A stretch of 64,000 nucleotides of DNA, taken from NCBI GenBank assembly GCA_958295915.1, contig OY282381.1, positions 1,200,722-1,264,721 on the forward strand, given 5' to 3'. The number at the start of each line of letters is the position of its first letter. The stretch's first letter is position 1. This document shows, one piece after another, positions 1-6,873 of the stretch. The DNA is from an uncultured Caldilineaceae bacterium (GTDB lineage Bacteria; Chloroflexota; Anaerolineae; Caldilineales; Caldilineaceae). Position numbers and translations under genes: made by a program. Below the pieces are notes generated by a model. The model searched no databases and was not told where the DNA came from. It saw only the letters and a list, made by a program, of their open reading frames with translations.

Positions 1-2
1 CC

Positions 3-941
3 CTGTTGGTGTATATGGCGCTGGTCCTCTACGGGGATTGGCGCCAGTTGTCTTTGCTGCTGACCGACTTTCCCTGGGCCTGGCTGCCGGCGATTCTGGG
101 GCTGACCCTTGTGAACTACGCGGGCCGGCTGCTCAAATGGCACTGGTATCTGCGGCTGATCGGTACGCCCATCGGTTGCGGCCAGAGCGCCCGCATCTTC
201 GGCATCGGCCTTCTTATGACGATGACGCCGGGAAAAGCAGGCGAATTTCTGAAGGCGTTTATGGTGCGCAATGTCAGCGGCGCGCCCGTATCTGTCACCG
301 CGCCGGTGGTGCTGGCGGAGCGGATGACCGACGGCCTGGCGATGATCCTGCTGGCCAGTATTGGGCTGCTGGCGTTCAACGACCTGAGGACCCGGCTGGC
401 CGCGGGCGTAGCGCTGCTGGGGATTCTCGGTGTCATCATTGTGATTCAGATACGGCCTCTGGCTCTGTGGTGTCTGGGGCTGGGGCGTCGCCTGCCCTTG
501 GCGCGCCGCTTTGCGGACAAACTGGCCGCGTTTTACGAAAGCAGCCACTATATTCTACAACCCAAATACCTGCTGATTTCTGTGCTCATCGGTATCTTCA
601 GCTGGCTGAGTGAAGGGTTGGCCTTCTATCTGGTGATGCTTGGCTTCGGCGTGGCCGCGGGCGCCGACTCCCTGCTGGCGTCCGTGTTCATTCTCAACAT
701 CAGCAGCGTCATCGGCGCAGTGGTCGCGACCCCTGGCGGCCTGGGCGGCGTAGAAGGTTCCCTGGCGGCGCTCAGCATGCAGATATTGGATCTGCCCCGC
801 GCGCCGGCCACGGCCGCGGCGCTGCTCATCCGCTTCGCCGCGCTCTGGTTCGGCGTAGCCATCGGTATCCTCAGCCTGGCCCTGTGGCCCTATCTGCTGA
901 CGAAACGACAAGCCATTGACGGCGATACCATCGCCGCGTAG
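3..941 (+). CDS. Lysylphosphatidylglycerol synthase TM-region / UPF0104-like membrane protein, 5' partial
   Basis: Polytopic inner-membrane protein of the flippase-like UPF0104 family (the membrane half of MprF-type proteins). The reading frame is open to the window edge and the first visible residues are already the end of a hydrophobic helix, so the N-terminus (perhaps 20 residues) is missing. About eight hydrophobic segments are visible. The family-typical stretch with MTMTPGKAGE near residue 75 and the glycine-rich TPGGLGGVEG near residue 245 support the assignment. The stop is followed within 20 nt by the PHP gene, so the two may be co-transcribed. Substrate is unknown; in relatives the family is linked to lipid or isoprenoid-linked sugar handling. 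Confidence 0.8.
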   Translation: MLVYMALVLYGDWRQLSLLLTDFPWAWLPAILGLTLVNYAGRLLKWHWYLRLIGTPIGCGQSARIFGIGLLMTMTPGKAGEFLKAFMVRNVSGAPVSVTAPVVLAERMTDGLAMILLASIGLLAFNDLRTRLAAGVALLGILGVIIVIQIRPLALWCLGLGRRLPLARRFADKLAAFYESSHYILQPKYLLISVLIGIFSWLSEGLAFYLVMLGFGVAAGADSLLASVFILNISSVIGAVVATPGGLGGVEGSLAALSMQILDLPRAPATAAALLIRFAALWFGVAIGILSLALWPYLLTKRQAIDGDTIAA

Positions 942-957
942 AATTCAATACAGACTC

Positions 958-1626
958 ATGTGGAAAGTCGATCTGCACGCACACACAATCTATAGCGGAG
1001 ACTGCCTCACCCGCCCCGAAGACGCTATCGCCCAAGCGCGCAGAATCGGGCTGGATAAATTGGCAATTACCGAACACAATAACCTGGCCGGCGCCTTGAA
1101 AGCTAAAGAGTTGGCCCCGGATCTGATTATTGTCGGTGAGGAGATCAAAACAACCCACGGCGAACTGATCGCCTATTTCGTCCAGGAGGAAGTGCCGCGG
1201 GGTCTGTCCCCCCAGGAGACGATTGGCCGGCTGCGCGAACAGGGCGCGGTGATCGCCATTCCCCATCCCCTGGACTCTTTGCGGCGTTCAGCGATGGGGC
1301 TGGCGAATGCGCTGGAGATCATCGATCAGGTGGACGCGCTGGAAGTGCGCAACGCCCGCTGTGTGCGTCCGCAGGACAATCTTGCCGCCCTGGCCCTGGC
1401 GCAGGAACATGCGTTGCTGAGCACCGCTGGCAGTGATGCCCACATTCCGTTCGAATTAGGACGCTGCTATATGGAGATGCCGGCTTTCGAAGACGACGCC
1501 GAATCGTTCATCGATGCCCTGCAACAGGCCAGGCCTATGGGCAAGGAAAGCCCGTTCTGGCCCCACCTGATGAGCACCTGGGCCAAATGGCGCAAACGCA
1601 TCCGACCGATTGCCTACAGTTTTTAG
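958..1626 (+). CDS. PHP-domain metal-dependent phosphoesterase
   Basis: Small stand-alone PHP-domain protein of 222 residues. The metal ligands expected for the family are present: DLHAH at residues 5-9, the TEHN block near 39, HP at 103-104 and GSDAH at 158-162. Stand-alone PHP proteins are phosphoesterases, for example nucleoside 3',5'-bisphosphate phosphatases; the substrate here cannot be told. The ATG at 958 is preferred over a further-upstream in-frame start because the HxH motif is always close to the N-terminus and because the longer version would overlap the preceding gene. Confidence 0.82.
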   Translation: MWKVDLHAHTIYSGDCLTRPEDAIAQARRIGLDKLAITEHNNLAGALKAKELAPDLIIVGEEIKTTHGELIAYFVQEEVPRGLSPQETIGRLREQGAVIAIPHPLDSLRRSAMGLANALEIIDQVDALEVRNARCVRPQDNLAALALAQEHALLSTAGSDAHIPFELGRCYMEMPAFEDDAESFIDALQQARPMGKESPFWPHLMSTWAKWRKRIRPIAYSF

Positions 1627-1663
1627 TGGTTCGTGTGGATGGGCAACGAACAACTGACCACTA
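1626..1663. repeat. Dispersed palindromic repeat, CAGTTG/GTGGTC family, divergent copy
   Basis: Starts at the stop codon of the PHP gene. It contains AGTGGTTCG and, further on, ACAACTGACCACT, the same building blocks as the better-preserved copies at 18825-18853 and 35215-35258. Middle bases are divergent. It lies between convergent genes. Confidence 0.45.
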
Positions 1664-1674
1664 GCCACTGGGGT

Positions 1675-2988
1675 TCACGCTTTCGGCCTGTGGAAATACT
1701 GCTCCACCTCTGCAAAATCCTCTGGCTGGAGCAAGTCTCGGAAGAAATACCAATTGAGGACGGGTAGCTTGCTATCCAGGAACCCCGCGCGCAATTGCTC
1801 GAGCGCATGGCGTACATTGCGTTGCAAGTGCTCTTTATGGCCGTATATACCCCAGCCCAACGCGGCCAGGCACAACACCTGCGGATCCCGTCGGGTATCC
1901 GGTTGCTGAAGCAGATGCATGGCTACCTGCAGCCCCCGCCGGTCCTCGTCTGAAAGGATCTCTTCAGCTTGATCGTCTTTGATGCCGGCTACATCCGGAC
2001 GATCGGATCGGGAGGAGCCGTTCGCGTCCAGATAGTAATGGGCCAAAATCCAGTCGCCAACGGAGTGGGGCGTCACCTCGTCCAGAGGGATCTGCGTCAC
2101 CCGCCGCCATTCAGCCCTGGCCCCTTGCTGGTCACCGGCATAATTGCCGGACAACCCCCGCCAGAATCCCTGCGAGGCGGGCAATTTTTCCCGGTTGAGC
2201 GCCCGGTTGGCGAGTCTGACATGTTGGCGCACCACAAGCGGCTGATACAGCATGCGCCAAAGATCGGTGTACACTGCGGATGCTTTGGCAGCCTTGGCAA
2301 ACTCATTGAACGCCTCCTCCCATTCGCCCTTTTCAAGCGCCAAGCTGGAGCGCAGATAGTGCAGGAACCCGAACTGGAGCGATGCAGTGCTGTCCGCCTC
2401 CTCGGACGATGATTGGGCCGCAGAACTGCGCTGGATCCGCCCGGCCGTGGCAGCCCATCTATCGCTATCCGCAGTGCCGAAGACATCCTCCAACTCCTCA
2501 GCCAGGGACACAATCACCGCCTCCGCCTGGTCAAGGTTATCGTCGTCGACAAAAATAGAGAAGAGTAGCCCACGCAGATTCACGTCAAACGGATCCTTGT
2601 CCACTTCCACGCGCAGAATCTCAGCCGCCGCTTCATGCCGGCCTTGCCACCAGAAGACGCGGGCCTGGTTTTCCCGCCAGACAGCGTACGCGTCTTCGTC
2701 CAATATCGCGTCAATGACATCACCATAGGCCGTCACGGTCTCATCCAAACGGTTGCGCCTGGCGTGGTAGGACTGCAAGCCGAACATGCTCTGTTCCAGA
2801 ATGATCTGCAATCTCTGGTCTTGGGCCTGCCGACGCGCCTCCGGCATCTTCGCCAGACGATCGATGAGATAGGTGAATTTTTCGATGGCTTCGTCCTTGC
2901 CCTGCCTGCCTAGCACGAGGGCATCAACCATCAGCGTCTCCCAGGATCCTTTCAGACCCGACGCGTCGCCCCGCCTCGATCTTGCCAT
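1675..2988 (-). CDS. TPR-like helical repeat protein of unknown function
   Basis: 437-residue soluble protein with no signal peptide. It is rich in helix-forming Ala/Leu/Glu/Arg and shows degenerate tetratricopeptide-like helix pairs, for example around residues 30-70, 115-165 and 205-250 (KGEWEEAFNEFAKAAK is a TPR-like helix). A polar Ser-rich patch near residue 190 looks like a loop or insertion. It lies directly downstream of the chelatase VWA gene on the same strand, separated by one 30-nt repeat, so it is probably in the same transcript. A scaffold role for the chelatase is possible but only guilt by association. No catalytic motif is visible. Confidence 0.65.
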   Translation of the reverse strand: MARSRRGDASGLKGSWETLMVDALVLGRQGKDEAIEKFTYLIDRLAKMPEARRQAQDQRLQIILEQSMFGLQSYHARRNRLDETVTAYGDVIDAILDEDAYAVWRENQARVFWWQGRHEAAAEILRVEVDKDPFDVNLRGLLFSIFVDDDNLDQAEAVIVSLAEELEDVFGTADSDRWAATAGRIQRSSAAQSSSEEADSTASLQFGFLHYLRSSLALEKGEWEEAFNEFAKAAKASAVYTDLWRMLYQPLVVRQHVRLANRALNREKLPASQGFWRGLSGNYAGDQQGARAEWRRVTQIPLDEVTPHSVGDWILAHYYLDANGSSRSDRPDVAGIKDDQAEEILSDEDRRGLQVAMHLLQQPDTRRDPQVLCLAALGWGIYGHKEHLQRNVRHALEQLRAGFLDSKLPVLNWYFFRDLLQPEDFAEVEQYFHRPKA

Positions 2989-3032
2989 CTATGCTTCTCG
3001 CCCTTTGCTTTCACCGTATCCTGTACATCCTG

Positions 3033-3062
3033 GTCGCGCCCAACAGTGGCGCGCAATTCAAC
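3033..3062 (+). repeat. 30-nt palindromic element, short form
   Basis: Consensus copy of the dispersed short element: GTCGCGCC, loop CAACAGT, then GGCGCGCAATTCAAC. CGCGCC and GGCGCG form a 6-bp stem. It begins 4 nt beyond the stop codon of the VWA gene (read on the minus strand) and precedes the TPR gene. Confidence 0.9.
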
Positions 3063-3065
3063 ATT

Positions 3066-3893
3066 CTACCCGCCGATCTCTCTCTTGACGGTATTCAACA
3101 GTGTGTCTGCCCGCAATTCCGGCAGATTGTAGCAGACGCCGCCCATCTGATCGGCCAGGGCCTGGGCCAATCCGCGGTCGAAGGCCATGTGCTCCATATT
3201 GATGACAATCGTGCGCACCCTCTCGTGCGCGAACAGCGACGCCATTTTCATCGCCTCTTCCTGAGCGGGCATGCCTGTCATACTGACATTGCCGGCGCCG
3301 TCGGTCAGCAACATCACCAGCGGGCGCAGTTCGGGATCGCGACGCTGGGCGTTTTCTACCACCTGCCAGGTGGCGAACAGGCCGCTGCTGAGCGGAGTTT
3401 TGCCGCCCACTGGCAGGTCTTGCAGAGCCTTTTCCGCCAGTTCCACGCTGTTGGTCGGCGGCAGTACAACCCGCGCCTTGTCGCGTTGAAAGACCACCAA
3501 GCCTACCTGATCGCGGCGTTGGTATGCCTCCACCAGCAGACTGAAAATTGCGCCTTTCGTGGCTTCCATTCGTTCACTGGCCGCCATCGACCAGCTGGCG
3601 TCAACGACGAACAGAATCAGATTGCCGGTTCGCCGCACCCGCACTTTGCGCTGCAGATCCGACATGCGTAGCTGCAGCGCAAGATCGCTCTCAGCGTTCG
3701 CATGCCGCTCCTTCTGGTGAGGCGCGGCGCTGCGCACTGTGGCGTCGAAGGCGATATCATCGATCTTGTCGTGGGCCGGACGCGCCTTGATATAACGCCC
3801 CCGCTTGCGGTCCGTGCGGCTATAGGAGCGTTTGCCCGACTGTTCCCGCGTCATCTTGTCCAGAGGTGTATCCAGTTTGCGGGCTTCGAACAC
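3066..3893 (-). CDS. VWA-domain chelatase subunit (ChlD/CobT-like half), probably expressed by frameshift from the upstream ATPase gene
   Basis: The C-terminal von Willebrand A domain of a magnesium/cobalt chelatase AAA-VWA protein. The metal-adhesion motif is intact: DASWS near residue 98, the GGKTPLSSGL threonine and LLTDGAG. The annotated GTG start at 3893 is only a convenience. The frame stays open upstream through an acidic Ser/Asp/Glu linker and into the 3' end of the ATPase gene as far as an A8 run at 4037-4044. A -1 slip there gives a single protein of about 690 residues, close in layout to known fused I-D type chelatase subunits. No convincing ribosome-binding site is seen at 3893. 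The partner is probably a CobN/ChlH-type large subunit outside the window. Confidence 0.78.
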   Translation of the reverse strand: MFEARKLDTPLDKMTREQSGKRSYSRTDRKRGRYIKARPAHDKIDDIAFDATVRSAAPHQKERHANAESDLALQLRMSDLQRKVRVRRTGNLILFVVDASWSMAASERMEATKGAIFSLLVEAYQRRDQVGLVVFQRDKARVVLPPTNSVELAEKALQDLPVGGKTPLSSGLFATWQVVENAQRRDPELRPLVMLLTDGAGNVSMTGMPAQEEAMKMASLFAHERVRTIVINMEHMAFDRGLAQALADQMGGVCYNLPELRADTLLNTVKREIGG

Positions 3894-3992
3894 ATCTCCG
3901 ATTTCAACCGGTTTGCGCGCTCCCTTTTCGGCTCCGGGTGATGAACTCTGCTGGGGAGCGGCGTCCGGCTGAGCTACACCGCCTTCACCGCT

Positions 3993-4045
3993 CTCCGACG
4001 AGGAATCTAATTCCTCGGAGTCATCACCCTCGTCACTTTTTTTTC
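3993..4045 (-). promoter_or_regulatory. Candidate programmed -1 frameshift site: A8 slippery run plus downstream hairpin
   Basis: On the coding (minus) strand the ATPase frame reads GAA AAA AAA GTG, which contains an A AAA AAA heptamer (run at 4044-4037). Slipping back one base enters the frame of the VWA domain, which is open from here to 3066. The zero frame stops at 4009-4007. That stop lies in the 5-nt loop of a hairpin with a perfect 7-bp stem (CGAGGAA/TTCCTCG) that can be lengthened by CTC/GAG past a 3-nt bulge (3993-4020). The hairpin starts about 16 nt after the slippery run, which is longer than the usual 5-9 nt. An AGGAGG lies about 37 nt upstream of the run. RNA-polymerase slippage on A8 is an alternative route. 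Confidence 0.65.
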
Positions 4046-5137
4046 CGTAGCCGCTGAATCGCCGTCTGCCTCTTCCATCGCCTCCTGGTTCGCCTCGGCC
4101 TCTGCCCGGGCCTGGCGCATATTGGCCTCCAACTGATCCGGTTGCAGAACTGTGTCTTGGAAGGGCTGTTTCTTCATGCGATGAGGCAATGCCAGCTCTG
4201 CCGCCAGCAGAATATCCCTGTCGCTGATCTGATCTCGGCCATCGAAGGCTGCCTGGGCACGGGCGGTATTCAGAATGACAAGATCCGCCCGGTGTCCATC
4301 CACATTGAAGCTGCTGGTCAGGGCGGCGATCGTATACAGGTCTTTGTCCGTGTAGCGCACGCTGTCATAGCGACGGCGGGCCTGGATAATGCGTTCGCCC
4401 AGGGCTTGGGCTTCGGCGGCAAAGTCACAGGTAAAGCGTTCGGCGTCCTGCTCAAAGCGCGTGCGCCGGCGTAGGATCTCCACCCGCCCTCTCGGCTCGT
4501 CGATGCCGATGACATCGACTGCGTGGGCGAAGCGATCCAGCAGTTGTGGGCGCAGATCCCCCTCTTCCGGGTTCATGGAACCGACCAGCACAAAGCGGGC
4601 CGGATGTTGCACGCTGATCCCTTCCCGCTCGACAACGTTCACACCCATGGCTGCGCTGTCCAGCAGCAAGTCCACTACGTGATCATCCAACAGATTGACC
4701 TCGTCCACATATAGAATGCCCCGATTGGCCGCGGCCAGAATGCCCGGCTCGAAATGGCGCTCGCCCTGGCGAATGGCCTTTTCGATATCGAGGGTGCCCA
4801 CCACCCGATCTTCCGTGGCGCTGACCGGCAGATCGATGAACGGTGTATCCCGCAGGCTGGCATTGCGTTCGCCATCCCCCCTCCACCGGTGGACGCTCCC
4901 CTCGCAAACGTGGCACAGGCCGAGCGGAGTGTCCGTGTAACAGGCAAAAGGGCATCCATCCACTGCTTCAATCGCCGGCAACAGGGCCGCCAGACCCCGA
5001 GCCGCCGTCGATTTGGCCGTACCGCGCTCGCCCCTGATCAGCACACCGCCGATCAGCGGATGGACTGCGTTCAGGATCAGCGCTCTCTTCATGCGCTCCT
5101 GGCCTACAATCGCCGTGAATGGATAGATTACTTGCAT
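4007..5137 (-). CDS. Magnesium/cobalt chelatase AAA+ ATPase subunit (ChlI/BchI-like; N-terminal half of a fused AAA-VWA protein)
   Basis: AAA+ ATPase that would drive metal insertion into a tetrapyrrole. Walker A is GERGTAKST near residues 37-45, Walker B is ILYVDEVNLL near 148, and the ChlI-type sensor block GSMNPEEGDLRPQLLDRF follows. Four cysteines near residues 62-79 (CPFACYTD...CHVC) are typical of the fused chelatase subunits often paired with CobN. The protein ends in an Ala/Glu-rich tail and terminates 36 nt after an A8 run. Without slippage it gives a 376-residue ATPase; with a -1 slip it continues into the VWA domain. Both products could be needed, as in chelatases with separate small and medium subunits. 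Confidence 0.88.
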   Translation of the reverse strand: MQVIYPFTAIVGQERMKRALILNAVHPLIGGVLIRGERGTAKSTAARGLAALLPAIEAVDGCPFACYTDTPLGLCHVCEGSVHRWRGDGERNASLRDTPFIDLPVSATEDRVVGTLDIEKAIRQGERHFEPGILAAANRGILYVDEVNLLDDHVVDLLLDSAAMGVNVVEREGISVQHPARFVLVGSMNPEEGDLRPQLLDRFAHAVDVIGIDEPRGRVEILRRRTRFEQDAERFTCDFAAEAQALGERIIQARRRYDSVRYTDKDLYTIAALTSSFNVDGHRADLVILNTARAQAAFDGRDQISDRDILLAAELALPHRMKKQPFQDTVLQPDQLEANMRQARAEAEANQEAMEEADGDSAATEKKVTRVMTPRN

Positions 5138-5158
5138 CGTTGTCTGTTCCTTTCAGGT

Positions 5159-5188
5159 GTCGCGCCCAACCATGGCGCGCAATTCAAC
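5159..5188 (+). repeat. 30-nt palindromic element, short form
   Basis: GTCGCGCC, loop CAACCAT, then GGCGCGCAATTCAAC. Stem intact, loop differs from consensus. It lies in the presumed leader of the chelatase transcript (minus strand). Confidence 0.88.
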
Positions 5189-5332
5189 AACTTTGCCGAT
5201 TGAGCAATACAGCGATTCTCATACTGGTCGCCGCCGCTCAACCTTCAAGCTGACTCGCCCAAGCGTCGGCGCCCCGGTCGTGCAGAAGAATGTCAGTTGG
5301 CAGTCAGGGCTACGGTAGGATGCCGCACGCAT

Positions 5333-5362
5333 GTCGCGCCCAACAGTGGCGCGCAATTCAAC
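5333..5362 (+). repeat. 30-nt palindromic element, short form
   Basis: Exact consensus copy with loop CAACAGT, 37 nt upstream of the ECF-type promoter. Confidence 0.9.
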
Positions 5363-5398
5363 GTATCCGGTTCATTATACAAGACAAACCAACACCCG

Positions 5399-5424
5399 CG
5401 AAACTTTACTTAAACCTGTTCGTA
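5399..5424 (+). promoter_or_regulatory. ECF-sigma type promoter, probable autoregulation
   Basis: CGAAAC followed after exactly 16 nt by CGTA, 42 nt before the sigma-factor start. This matches the sigma-W-type consensus (TGAAAC, 16-17 nt, CGTA), so the ECF factor probably transcribes its own operon. Seen by eye; no other promoters of this kind were searched genome-wide. Confidence 0.65.
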
Positions 5425-5465
5425 CCACATAATTAAGGCATGTCGTCATGCAAAGGTGCTGATTA

Positions 5466-6206
5466 ATGAATGAGCAGGAACAACACTGGTTGGAACGCGC
5501 CAGAGCCGGTGATCAGGCAGCATTCGGGTTGCTGGTGGAAATGTATCAACGGCCGATCTTTACGTTAACGTATCGCATGCTCGGCCATGTAACCGAAGCA
5601 GAAGATGCCGCCCAGGAGACGTTCTTGCGCGCCTATGCCCGACTGCATCAATATGACCCGCAACGCAAGTTCAGCACGTGGATTTTTTCCATCGCTCACT
5701 ATCACTGCATCGACAGACTACGCAAACGCCGGGTGCAGATAATTGGGATCGATGAATCGCCAGTGATTTTCAGCCTGGAAAGCGAAACAGCCCGACCGGA
5801 GGAAAATGTACTGGCCGCTGAACAAGCGGAAGAGGTGCAGGCGCTTGTCAATCAATTGGAACCGGACTACCGCACGCCTTTGATCCTCCGCTACTGGAAC
5901 GATTGCAGCTATCAGGAGATCGCCGAGATCATGAACATATCGGTGGCAGCTGTCAAAAGCCGACTCTTCCGTGCCCGGAAAAAGCTGGCATCACTGCATG
6001 AGACGGCCCAACAGACCATAAATAGGGTTGAGCCGTCGCCAGCGATACCGTCGGATGAATCTGCTGTCCGCTTCAACCTGTCTGAGCAGGAACGCGGCCG
6101 CAGACCGGCGCCGTCGGCGCCGGTAGCTACACCACCTTCAACGGAAGGGACATCGCGTTCATTATCCCCCCCACACGCAGCGTTTGCCAGCAGCGCTGGC
6201 AGGTAG
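5466..6206 (+). CDS. ECF-family RNA polymerase sigma factor
   Basis: Sigma-70 family, extracytoplasmic-function type. Region 2 spans about residues 10-80 (the DAAQETFLRAYARLHQYD block and FSTWIFSIAHYHCIDRLRKRR, the -10 binding helix). Region 4 spans about 125-175 (LILRYWNDCSYQEIAEIMNISVAAVKSRLFRARKKL, helix-turn-helix for the -35). After residue 180 there is a Pro/Ser-rich tail of about 65 residues that is not part of the normal ECF fold. The gene is followed at 17 nt by a zinc-finger anti-sigma factor. The upstream ECF-type promoter suggests autoregulation. Confidence 0.93.
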   Translation: MNEQEQHWLERARAGDQAAFGLLVEMYQRPIFTLTYRMLGHVTEAEDAAQETFLRAYARLHQYDPQRKFSTWIFSIAHYHCIDRLRKRRVQIIGIDESPVIFSLESETARPEENVLAAEQAEEVQALVNQLEPDYRTPLILRYWNDCSYQEIAEIMNISVAAVKSRLFRARKKLASLHETAQQTINRVEPSPAIPSDESAVRFNLSEQERGRRPAPSAPVATPPSTEGTSRSLSPPHAAFASSAGR

Positions 6207-6223
6207 TTCATTAGGAGAAAACG

Positions 6224-6844
6224 ATGGTTGGAAGGGTCCCCAGCATACAAGCCGCAGGTTCCCAGGCCACGGATCACAGCGATTATCTGATGCTGATTTC
6301 ACTGAAATTGGATGAGATGCTGGATGCGGAGGAGAAACAGCGGCTGGACCGACATCTGGAACGTTGTAACACGTGCCGCCTCCAGTGGTCCCTCTGGCAA
6401 GTGATCGATCAGAAGCTACGGGCCGCGCCAGTGCCCGAACCGTCGCCCGCTTTCTCCCATCTGGTGGCGAAACGGTTGGCCCGTCAGGAACGACGGCGCA
6501 ACATACAGGTCGGTCTGCTACTGACAGTGCTGTCTGTCTTCGTCTGGTCGCTTGGTCTGGCCGGCATCGGACTGTTGGCCGGCTTTCTGGTCTACAACAA
6601 TCTAGGCGGGTTCACGGAAATAGGCCAGTTCCTGACAGACGCGTGGGCGGTGGCGGGTGTCGTCGGGCACTCACTATGGGAGGTACTCATCGAACTGACG
6701 GCGACGCCTACTACGCTGGGCGCCGCTACCGCCTATCTGTTCATATCGCTCGTGGCGCTGGCTGTCTGGTTCCTCCTCATCCAGCGCAGCATACAACCGG
6801 TCAAATCGCGCATGTACGGGAACTGGACGCAGAGTCCGTCTTGA
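6224..6844 (+). CDS. Membrane anti-sigma factor with zinc-finger (zf-HC2) domain
   Basis: 206 residues. The N-terminal anti-sigma domain carries the H-x3-C-x2-C motif (HLERCNTC, about residues 42-49). Two membrane-spanning stretches follow, about residues 95-125 and 165-190, with a short loop between. Position directly behind the ECF gene and the shared architecture of ZAS-type proteins argue that it binds and holds the sigma factor at the membrane. The start ATG at 6224 follows an AGGAG. The N-terminal 15 residues before the helical part are variable, so a later start cannot be excluded. Confidence 0.85.
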   Translation: MVGRVPSIQAAGSQATDHSDYLMLISLKLDEMLDAEEKQRLDRHLERCNTCRLQWSLWQVIDQKLRAAPVPEPSPAFSHLVAKRLARQERRRNIQVGLLLTVLSVFVWSLGLAGIGLLAGFLVYNNLGGFTEIGQFLTDAWAVAGVVGHSLWEVLIELTATPTTLGAATAYLFISLVALAVWFLLIQRSIQPVKSRMYGNWTQSPS

Positions 6845-6873
6845 GGATCCGCAGAGGTCAAGGAGGTCGTTAT

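Larger units (their letters stand above)
5138..5465. other. Divergent intergenic region between chelatase and ECF sigma genes
   Basis: 328 bp without a gene. It holds two copies of the 30-nt palindromic element (5159-5188 and 5333-5362) and an ECF-type promoter for the sigma gene (5399-5424). I looked for a cobalamin riboswitch in front of the chelatase gene and saw no recognisable B12-box. Confidence 0.6.

Noticed and set aside
2387..5203. Several plus-strand open frames opposite the chelatase and TPR genes
   Set aside because: They mirror strongly supported minus-strand genes, have no ribosome-binding sites and show unnatural composition typical of antisense shadows in high-GC DNA.
5138..5465. 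Possible cobalamin riboswitch in front of the chelatase gene
   Set aside because: No B12-box or the usual long structured leader could be recognised; the space is taken by two palindromic elements.
6373..6873. 167-residue N-terminal extension of the bactofilin-like protein
   Set aside because: This stretch is the anti-sigma gene in another frame; AGGAGG with proper spacing marks the start at 6874.
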